A DNA stretch of 64,000 bases, taken from NCBI GenBank assembly GCA_964019425.1, contig OZ025797.1, positions 1,214,277 to 1,278,276 of the forward strand. Direction: 5' to 3'. The notes beneath the pieces were generated by a model. It was not told the DNA's origin, searched no databases, and saw only the letters and a list, made by a program, of their open reading frames with translations. Both the position numbers and the translations under genes were made by a program. Below, piece after piece: positions 52,410 to 61,165 of this stretch (position 1 is the first letter of the stretch; every line of letters begins with the position of its first letter). Origin of the DNA: Flectonema sp. DT1601 (taxonomy: Eukaryota > Euglenozoa > Diplonemea > Diplonemida > Diplonemidae).

Positions 52410-53321
52410 ACGCACAGGAAATATTTCTACCACTTCTGTCAATCAATACCAACTACACATCAACTTGTCTTCATAACCTTCTGCAGCTGTTTTATTATTT
52501 CGTAATTACAATAAATCTTGTTATTCAGAAGACATTATTTCACACTCGTACAGAGTTAAGCAATCCGTTTAAGGAACATTTATAGTTCAAGAAAAATAAT
52601 TCGATCCAACCAGCGAAGGAATCTTATTTCAGATATCTTCTATGGAATCTCTTGATATCCTTGCAAGAAGAGATTACAATCTAACTCAGGAAGGTTACTC
52701 GTATCGTGTAAGAGGTTCCTTGTCTTTAGCCACAGGGAATCTCACAATCAGAAATAATTACGGGAATTTGTGAGGAGAATGTTTTCCGAGAAATCAGAGA
52801 TGACCAGAGATGACCTGCCCACAGGAAGGGAATGAAAGCTTTAAATAATAAAGTTCATTTTATAACCTACAGAAGAATAAAGTGAATTGTGACTACCTGA
52901 CTAGCGCTACAAATGTTTCCTAAAATAAGTTGCTGAGCAAGACTGTCAACACGAAATAACAGTTTTGAATAAAACAACGTATCTAAATTATAGACACATT
53001 GTAACTCGAAACAAGTACTGCTTGCGTCTTTCCTCTGTGATTATACTCGGGCTTTGCTCTCGTCAAATCACGTCATCAGCCACATGCAAACGTTATTTCT
53101 CATTGTGAAATAATGTACTTGACATAGTGAAGTAATTCATTATTGAAAACAATTGGAGTTTATAATTATTTTCTTATTTATTTGAGATGATGCGGCTCTT
53201 CTTCTTCTCTTTTACGAACATGTGATGAATTATCGACATGAGAATCTTTTCGGATATGTTTTTATTGTATTCGAGTAAGAGTGTTGATGAATTGAACAAC
53301 AAGTGAAATGAAAAACGTGAA
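52391..53321 (+). repeat. Conserved 3' segment of the GIY-YIG unit, copy 1
   Basis: From the last codons of the gene onward this matches 60262-61165 at about 97% by eye over the first 500 bp, with a few small indels. An AATAAA at 52511 may be the polyadenylation signal. Confidence 0.85.
52642..52773 (+). CDS. Conserved 43-codon ORF downstream of GIY-YIG copy 1
   Basis: Reads MESLDILARRDYNLTQEGYS… and ends NNYGNL. An acceptor-like TCTTATTTCAG ends 9 nt before it. The copy at 60513-60644 keeps the frame; by eye there are two silent and one replacement change. It may be a small gene or an exon. It has no recognised family. Confidence 0.35.
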   Translation: MESLDILARRDYNLTQEGYSYRVRGSLSLATGNLTIRNNYGNL

Positions 53322-55190
53322 GTGTTTCTTTTTTTATAACAAACTCGTATTCTAACTTGTTTGAAGATTGGCGTTTCCAGCCGTCTCTCGAACTGCCTGC
53401 CTCGTGCGAGCGGTTCTGACTCTCTCTTGTACCCCCGCGAGTTTTCCTGGAGCTCAGCCTCCTTTGAAAAATAAGCACCAACCCCCTCCCTCCTTCCCAG
53501 CTTGGTTTTATTTTATTTTGTGTTTGCGAATTATCTAAAGTAGGATTGCTGGTGCATTCGTACGACTTCCTCATTCTCTCGAGTTGGAAATAAAAATAAG
53601 TACAAAGAAAAAAAAAAACCCCCAAATGTAACCCAATCCCATAGTGAATAACGAGGAGAGATGGTAGCGAGGGAATCATATCCGAGCCCCGTTTTAAGTA
53701 ATTAAATAACTCGATTCCGTACTTGCACTGAATGACAACACAGAAACAAGTCACACGCGGATTGTTTACCGATACTAACATTACTCAACTGTATCATGAC
53801 TATCGTTTATTTAGTTAACTCTGGTACAAGACGGATATTTATTTCTTCATAAGCATACTCAAAACATTAAATCCTTCCCTCCTTCCCAGCCTGGTTTTAT
53901 TTTATTTTGTGTTTGCGAATTATCTTTCAAAAGTGTGAGAACTCATTACGTGAATCTCAAGTAGGATTGCTGGTGCATTCGTACGACTTTTTCATTCTCT
54001 CGAGCTCGTTGGATCTTCTCTCTTTGTTGTTGTACATTGTACTGCCATTTGGGGTTTGGTCCCATTTTATTTTGTTGAAAAGAAAGAAAAAAAACGAGTG
54101 CAAGAAACAAAGTGCGTGTTTTCTTTCCCTTTAACTATTATAATAAAAGTCATATTCTAACTACAAGATTTTTAGAAAAAAAACATAAAAAAAAAAAACA
54201 AAGCAGGGGGGATCCTCCCTGTGCCATCGTTTAAAAAGAAATTTAAAAAAAGAAATCCTGCTCTCCAGCAAACACAATAATACAAGATAAGAAAACCAAT
54301 TTTTCGGATCCCAGAGCTGCGAAAAACAAAAAAAAGCTCGACGTCTGCGTGCCCCAGAGACTAACTGTGCAGATGACTCTCTCCCTCCCATTCTACCGAA
54401 CAGGTCTTCTCTGTTTACTGAATGTGAGGATTACTTCACATCATTCATGTCTTCAAACAGATGAAGAGAAGTAGTGTGTTTCCATCTTATTTCCCCCAAG
54501 TAATAGTAAAGATTAGTGAAGTGTTTCTTTTTTACAACAAACTCGTATTCTAACCTGTTTGAAGATTGGCGTTTCCAGCCGTCTCTCGAACTGCCTGCCT
54601 CGTGCGAGCGGTTCTTACTCTCTCTTGTACCTCTAATAAGCACCAACCCCCTCCCTTCTTCCCAGCTTGGTTTTATTTTATTTTGTGTTTGCGAATTATC
54701 TTTCAAAAGTGTGAGAACTCATTACGTGAATCTCAAGTAGGATTGCTGGTGCATTCGTACGACTTTTTCATTCTCTCGAGCTCGTTGGATCTTCTCTCTT
54801 TGTTGTTGTACATTGTACTGCCATTTGGGGTTTAGTCCCATTTTATTTTGTTGAAAAGAAAGAAAAAAACGAGTGCAAGAAACAAAGTGCGTGTTTTCTT
54901 TCCCTTTAACTATTATAATAAAAGTCATATTCTAACACAAGATTTTTAGAAAAAAAACATAAAAAATAACAAGGCAGGGGGAATCCTCCCTGTGCCATTG
55001 TTTAAAAAGAAATATAAAAAAAAGAAATCCTGCTCTCCAGCAAACACAATAATACAAGATAAGAAAACCGAATTTTCGGATCCCACAACACAAGAAAAGG
55101 ATGAAACACATCGAGCTACGAAAAACAAAAAAAAGCTCGACATCTGCGTGCCCCAGAGACAAACTGTGCAGATGACTCTCTCCCTCTTGC
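53322..55190. repeat. Nested tandem modules of the 8-kb unit, first set
   Basis: A ~1.2-kb module starting GAAGTGTTTCTTTTTT (53322-54513) is followed at once by a shorter form of itself (54514-55190) that lacks about 350 bp of the middle. The same pair recurs at 57338-59188, about 4 kb further on. The module has imperfect palindromes such as CAGGGGGGATCCTCCCTG. Minus-strand frames here are repeated because the DNA is repeated; I see no coding signal. Confidence 0.85.
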
Positions 55191-55747
55191 TTTTCCCCAT
55201 TCTATTTTACCGTACAGCAACAGTTGTAAAGCTGGAGAAAGACGACGACTTTTATTTTATGCACGCGAAAGATCCCAACAGAGAGTGGATCGAGAGCAAA
55301 AGTGCACCGCCTCCCTCGAAAAGAAAAAGCCTTAAAAAAAAGAAAAAGAAATGTATTTTCAAATTGATTTGCTTGATTGCAAAAGACAGTCGTCCCTCCA
55401 GCTCTTCGGGTCTTCCCTGTTGCTGTATGTCGAGACAGCGATCAGAGTCAGAAGAAGAGAGAAATTATTTCACATTTTGTGTTTTCGAATTCCCTGAGAG
55501 ACAAAGAAAGATGTTTCCATTTTATTTTCCCCGAAAAGAAAAGAAAAGGAAGGACAACAATAAAAATAAAACTAATGAATGGAGTAACTAATGCACTCCA
55601 AAATAAAATATCCCAAAAGAGAAACATCCTCGTAGAGCACAAGTAGTAACACAACAATCAACTTATTATTCAAAACAGTGAGAGGAAATAGAAACATGTT
55701 TCATTGGCAAAGGGACATCTCATGGGAAGCAGAGGTTCTGATTTTAT
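55180..55747. repeat. End segment of the module set, also at 63500-64000
   Basis: From TTGCTTTTCCCCATTCTATT to the right edge of the window, this matches 63520-64000 with one ~60-bp indel. The match still holds at the last base of the window, so the second unit continues beyond it. Confidence 0.85.
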
Positions 55748-56109
55748 CAACTGCGAGAGAGACTTCCATGCAGACTGCGAACTGTGAGTTTCTTTATTAC
55801 ACTCAAAACACTTTCATCATATTTTAGAGATTTCTTTACTTCAGGTATCTCACGTAAGAGTCTCGCCTGTTCAATTTGTTTGTTCTTATTTTGTTTAATT
55901 TTAATCTCTTCAAGGAATCGATTACTTCTCTTAACGATCAACACGTCAGGTGAGCTGAAGGATGAACACGGAGATTCCAACACAGCAGTCGAGGGTATCA
56001 AATCGACGTTGTTTGTGGACTTGTAAACAATCATATTATAATCCTCGATTCCCAATTTATTGGAACGGTAGAAATCCATCCTCGAGAGAGTCACTTGAAA
56101 TGTTTCCAT
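55747..56109 (-). CDS. Unidentified 120-codon ORF inside the repeat unit
   Basis: Reads METFQVTLSRMDFYRSN… to SLHGSLSRS. It is charged, without low complexity, and sits in a stretch that is unique within the window (55748-56716). A stop precedes the Met. It could be a real small gene carried by the unit; no family recognised. Confidence 0.35.
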   Translation of the reverse strand: METFQVTLSRMDFYRSNKLGIEDYNMIVYKSTNNVDLIPSTAVLESPCSSFSSPDVLIVKRSNRFLEEIKIKQNKNKQIEQARLLREIPEVKKSLKYDESVLSVIKKLTVRSLHGSLSRS

Positions 56110-56304
56110 TCAAAGGAAGAAAGGCTGAGCGGGGGCCACACGGTTCGGGTCTGCGTAAGGGTTTCCGGGGTCCCATTCCATACAAAAGAAGAGGCTTCCA
56201 CTCCGATTTTAATGTAATATCTCATTACATCATCCACACCATTTTGGTTTTGTTCCAAAATACAGGTCCAGATAGCACATGTTGAAGTTTATCAAGTGGA
56301 TTGA
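56100..56304 (+). CDS. Possible two-exon small basic protein
   Basis: Exon 56100-56213 reads MFPFKGRKAERGPHGSG… to HSDFN. A 52-bp GTAATA…TACAG intron joins it in frame to 56266-56304, VQIAHVEVYQVD and a stop. About 50 residues, rich in Gly, Arg and Lys. Support is only the clean splice and composition. Confidence 0.3.
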
Positions 56305-56430
56305 AATTGGTGGGATTTAGTGCGTTTTTGATGCGTTTTTGATGTTGCCTTGATCATTTTGAAGTCGGCTTTATGCTTTGTGTCACTTTCTTACTTTTTC
56401 AAACCCCAGACTCAAATCATCATCTAACTA

Positions 56431-56606
56431 TGGGTAAAGACTTCGGAGAAGTCAAGGAAGCACTCAAAGGGAATTCTGGTAATTTGGTCCCTACTGGTTT
56501 CAAAGGAAAAATGAAAAACTATGACTCAGCAATAGCTGCGAAGACAAATCCAGCAAATACGGTGACCGCGAAGGAATTTGCATGTTCCAAGATGAAACGT
56601 AAATGA
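56431..56606 (+). CDS. Possible small basic protein, 58 residues
   Basis: Starts MGKDFGEVKEALKGNSGN and ends CSKMKRK. The composition looks like protein, and an acceptor-like AACCCCAG ends about 21 nt upstream. Unknown family. It lies in the part of the unit that is unique in this window. Confidence 0.35.
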
Positions 56607-56716
56607 TGTGTGTCAAATTAAAAAAATAACAATCAAGATGAAAACTCGAAGAAACAAACCAATAAAGGCATGTCCCCACAAAAAAAGAAAAAAAAAAAGA
56701 AAGAAATAAAAATCAG

Positions 56717-57337
56717 CAGCGAGGGAATCATATCCGAGCCCCGTTTTAAGTAATTGAATAACTCGATTCCGTACTCGCACTGAATGACAACACGGAAACG
56801 AGTCACACGCGGATTGTTTACCGATACTAACATTACTCAACTGTATCATGACTATCGTTTATTTAGTTAACTCTGGTACAAGACGGATATTTATTTCTTC
56901 ATAAGCATACTCAAAACATTAAATCCTTCCCTTCTTCCCAGCCTGGTTTTATTTTATTTTGTGTTTGCGAATTATCTTTCAAAAGTGTGAGAACTCATTA
57001 CGTGAATCTAAAGTAGGATTGCTGGTGCATTCGTACGACTTTTTCATTCTGCTCGTTGGATCTTCTTTCTTTGCATAATTATCGACATGAGAATCTTTTC
57101 GGATATGTTTTTATTGTATTCGAGTAAGAGTGTTGATGAATTGAACAACAAGTCAACAACCAGTAGAACCAACAGTCTATTGTACGAACACTAATACAGT
57201 CATTCCTTTTACTAAACAGGTCTTCTCTGTTTACTGAATGTGAGGATTACTTCACATCATTCGTGTCTTCAAACAGATGAAGAGAAGTAGTGTGTTTCCA
57301 TCTTATTTCCCCCAAGTAATAGTAAAGATTAGTGAAG
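56717..57337. repeat. Partial module copies joining the two sets
   Basis: 56717-57060 matches part of the long module (53670-54010). 57075-57337 combines a piece found at 53233-53300 with one found at 54400-54513. The same join recurs at 61720-62065. Confidence 0.75.
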
Positions 57338-59188
57338 TGTTTCTTTTTTTATAACAAACTCGTATTCTAACTTGTTTGAAGATTGGCGTTTCCAGCCGTC
57401 TCTCGAACTGCCTGCCTCGTGCGAGCGGTTCTGACTCTCTCTTGTACCCACGCGAGTTTTCCTGGAGCTCAGCCTCCTTTGAAAAATAAGCACCAACCCC
57501 CTCCCTCCTTCCCAGCTTGGTTTTATTTTATTTTGTGTTTGCGAATTATCTAAAGTAGGATTGCTGGTGCATTCGTACGACTTCCTCATTCTCTCGAGTT
57601 GGAAATAAAAATAAGTACAAAGAAAAAAAAAAACCCCCAAATATAACCCAAACCCATAGTGAATAACGAGGAGAGATGGTAGCGAGGGAATCATATCCGA
57701 GCCCCGTTTTAAGTAATTGAATAACTCGATTCCGTACTTGCACTGAATGACAACACAGAAACAAGTCACACGCGGATTGTTTACCGATACTAACATTACT
57801 CAACTGTATCATGACTATCGTTTATTTAGTTAACTCTGGTACAAGACGGATATTTATTTCTTCATAAGCATACTCAAAACATTAAATCCTTCCCTCCTTC
57901 CCAGCCTGGTTTTATTTTATTTTGTGTTTGCGAATTATCTTTCAAAAGTGTGAGAACTCATTACGTGAATCTAAAGTAGGATTGCTGGTGCATTCGTACG
58001 ACTTTTTCATTCTCTCGAGCTCGTTGGATCTTCTCTCTTTGTTGTTGTACATTGTACTGCCATTTGGGGTTTGGTCCCATTTTATTTTGTTGAAAAGAAA
58101 GAAAAAAAACGAGTGCAAGAAACAAAGTGCGTGTTTTCTTTCCCTTTAACTATTATAATAAAAGTCATATTCTAACTACAAGATTTTTAGAAAAAAAACA
58201 TAAAAAAAAAAAAACAAAGCAGAGGGGATCCTCCCTGTGCCATCGTTTAAAAAGAAATTTAAAAAAAGAAATCCTGCTCTCCAGCAAACACAATAATACA
58301 AGATAAGAAAACCAATTTTTCGGATCCCAGAGCTGCGAAAAACAAAAAAAAGCTCGACGTCTGCGTGCCCCAGAGACTAACTGTGCAGATGACTCTCTCC
58401 CTCCCATTCTACCGAACAGGTCTTCTCTGTTTACTGAATGTGAGGATTACTTCACATCATTCATGTCTTCAAACAGATGAAGAGAAGTAGTGTGTTTCCA
58501 TCTTATTTCCCCCAAGTAATAGTAAAGATTAGTGAAGTGTTTCTTTTTTACAACAAACTCGTATTCTAACCTGTTTGAAGATTGGCGTTTCCAGCCGTCT
58601 CTCGAACTGCCTGCCTCGTGCGAGCGGTTCTTACTCTCTCTTGTACCTCTAATAAGCACTAACCCCCTCCCTTCTTCCCAGCTTGGTTTTATTTTATTTT
58701 GTGTTTGCGAATTATCTTTCAAAAGTGTGAGAACTCATTACGTGAATCTCAAGTAGGATTGCTGGTGCATTCGTACGACTTTTTCATTCTCTCGAGCTCG
58801 TTGGATCTTCTCTCTTTGTTGTTGTACATTGTACTGCCATTTGGGGTTTAGTCCCATTTTATTTTGTTGAAAAGAAAGAAAAAAACGAGTGCAAGAAACA
58901 AAGTGCGTGTTTTCTTTCCCTTTAACTATTATAATAAAAGTCATATTCTAACACAAGATTTTTAGAAAAAAAACATAAAAAATAACAAGGCAGGGGGAAT
59001 CCTCCCTGTGCCATTGTTTAAAAAGAAATATAAAAAAAAGAAATTCTGCTCTCCAGCAAACACAATAATACAAGATAAGAAAACCGAATTTTCGGATCCC
59101 ACAACACAAGAAAAGGATGAAACACATCGAGCTACGAAAAACAAAAAAAAGCTCGACATCTGCGTGCCCCAGAGACAAACTGTGCAGT
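57338..59188. repeat. Nested tandem modules, second set
   Basis: Long form 57338-58531 and short form 58532-59188, matching 53322-55190 at very high identity. The set ends where the leader of the second GIY-YIG gene begins. Confidence 0.85.
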
Positions 59189-59329
59189 TTTTTTTCCGAG
59201 AATCCACCATCTTTTTTATATCCAAAGTTGTTATACTCCAAATTTTTTATACACCGTGATATTTATAATTACAGTATTATTTTAAAACAGTTATCGCCCT
59301 TGAATTATAGAAGCTAACAATCTGTAACT

Positions 59330-60277
59330 ATGTCTAAGTTACGGAAGTCTAAGTCAAATGTGAACAATGTGTTCGTATGCACATATCCCGGGTTTGAGAT
59401 TGATGGTGATACGTGCTATCGTATTATTTCGACTACAAAAATGGATAAAAGTACGAATGATGTGCTTGGAAACTTCTGGACTTTTGCCCCCAATGCTACA
59501 TTTGTTAATTTTGAATCTCTAAGAAAGGCGCCATCCAAGTCAGAAAATTGGAGCCTGATCCCTGACACAAGGAAGTGTTATAGAGTCAACCAAGGAAATA
59601 ATAAAAAATTTGCAATAAGTCTTGGATGCCCTAGGAATCAAGTTGATGATTTTAAAGAAGTTGAAAAGGTACGTGAAGAGGAATGTGAAGAAGAATGTGA
59701 GGAGGAATGTGAAGAGGAATGTGAAGAGGAATGTGAAGAGGAATGTGAAGAGGAATGTGAAGAGGAATGTGAAGGGGAATGTGAAGGGGGAGGTGAAAAC
59801 GCGGTGTACATTTATGCCGATTGTTTCCGTTTAAACATGAATAATGGTTATCACGTGGTAAAAGTTGGTAAGACTAATAACAGGGAAAGAGATATGCCAT
59901 ACGGATTCGCAGGGTTCACATTTCATCAATTCAAATGTAAACTAAACAACGATAATGTAGAAAAAATGATCCAAGGTTATTTGATAGCGAAAGGTAGACG
60001 TGTTGGTGGTGAGTGGTTTGAGATTTATGACATTGATGACCTTATGCGGATTGTTAAACATTTTGCTGAAGGACAAGTGATGCCCTGGGAAAATAAGGAT
60101 TTCCAAGTATCAGAAAGATACGTGCAGTATGATTTATCGTATGAGATCAAAACGAAAGATGGGCTGAAAAAGACCAGCAATTTTTGGGAGGGGAGCTTAC
60201 AAAAAGTATACCATGTCGGAGACTTAATTGTCGACTTAACAGTCGACATGTCTAACGTAACACTTGAATCCTCCTAA
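59330..60277 (+). CDS. T5orf172-type GIY-YIG nuclease-domain protein, copy 2, with EEEC repeat
   Basis: 315 residues. It shares with copy 1 the VCTYPGF start, CYR motifs, PSKSENW, and the nuclease core (~159-235): VYIYADCFRLN, VVKVGKTNNRERD, VEKMIQGYL and GGEWFEIYDIDDL. The His of copy 1 (MIHSYL) is Gln here. Just before the core, ten 12-bp units encode an acidic Cys repeat (EEEC)n that copy 1 lacks. Outside the core the proteins are strongly diverged and many indels separate them, yet both frames stay open. The ATG is preceded by TTATAG (19 nt). Confidence 0.85.
   Translation: MSKLRKSKSNVNNVFVCTYPGFEIDGDTCYRIISTTKMDKSTNDVLGNFWTFAPNATFVNFESLRKAPSKSENWSLIPDTRKCYRVNQGNNKKFAISLGCPRNQVDDFKEVEKVREEECEEECEEECEEECEEECEEECEEECEEECEGECEGGGENAVYIYADCFRLNMNNGYHVVKVGKTNNRERDMPYGFAGFTFHQFKCKLNNDNVEKMIQGYLIAKGRRVGGEWFEIYDIDDLMRIVKHFAEGQVMPWENKDFQVSERYVQYDLSYEIKTKDGLKKTSNFWEGSLQKVYHVGDLIVDLTVDMSNVTLESS
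59675..59794 (+). repeat. In-frame 12-bp minisatellite, ten units
   Basis: Units of gaagaggaatgt, with the last two changed to gaaggggaatgt and gaagggggaggt. It encodes eight EEEC units, then EGEC and EGGG. Confidence 0.95.
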
Positions 60278-61165
60278 TAGACGCACAGGAAATATTTCTA
60301 CCACTTCTGTCAATCAATTCCAACTTCACATCAACTTGTCTTCATAACCTTCTGCAGCTGTTTTATTATTTCGTAATTACAATAAATCTTTTTATTCAGA
60401 AGACATTATTTCACACTCGTACGGAGTTCAGCAATCCGTTTAAAGAACATCTATAGTTCTAGAAAAATAATTCGATCCAACCAGCGAAGGAATCTTATTT
60501 CAGATATCTTCTATGGAATCTCTTGATATCCTTGCAAGAAGAGATTACAATCTAACTCAGGAAGGTTACTCGTATCGTGTAAGAGGTTCCTTGTCTTTAG
60601 CCACAAGGAATCTTACAATCAGAAATAATTACGGGAACTTGTGAGGAGAATGTTTTCCGAGAAATCAGAGATGACCAGGAAGAGAATGAAAGCTTTAAAT
60701 AATAAAATTCATTTTATAAACTACAGAAGAATAAAGTGAATTGTGACTACCTGACTAGCACTACAAATGTTTCCTAAAATAAGTTGCTGAGCAAGACTGT
60801 CAACACGAAATAACAGTTTTGAATAAAACAACGTATCTAAATTATAGACACATTGTAACTCGAAACAAGTACTGCTTGCGTCTTTCCTCTGTGATTATAC
60901 TCGGGCTTTGCTCTCGTCAAATCACGTCATCAGCCACATGCAAACGTTATTTCTCATTGTGAAATAATGTACTTGACATAGTGAAGTAATTCATTATTGA
61001 AAACAATTGGAGTTTATAATTATTTTCTTATTTATTTGAAATGATGCGGCTTCTTCTTCTCTTTTACGAACATGTGATGAATTATCGACATGAGAATCTT
61101 TTCGGATATGTTTTTATTGTATTCGAGTAAGAGTGTTGATGAATTGAACAACAAAATGAAATGAA
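60262..61165 (+). repeat. Conserved 3' segment of the GIY-YIG unit, copy 2
   Basis: Partner of 52391-53321; the homology begins within the last codons of the gene. Confidence 0.85.
60513..60644 (+). CDS. Conserved 43-codon ORF downstream of GIY-YIG copy 2
   Basis: Same ORF as 52642-52773, with one Gly to Arg change (SLATRNLTIRNN). It has the same acceptor-like sequence upstream. Confidence 0.35.
   Translation: MESLDILARRDYNLTQEGYSYRVRGSLSLATRNLTIRNNYGNL

Noticed and set aside
53230-53781. Minus-strand ORF repeated at 57329-57796 and 61032-61634
   Set aside because: It recurs because the DNA repeats. Reading frames differ in length between copies and cross module borders, so no selection on the protein is visible.
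51390-60277. GIY-YIG genes as Penelope-like elements
   Set aside because: No reverse transcriptase lies nearby and the nuclease is of the T5orf172 type.
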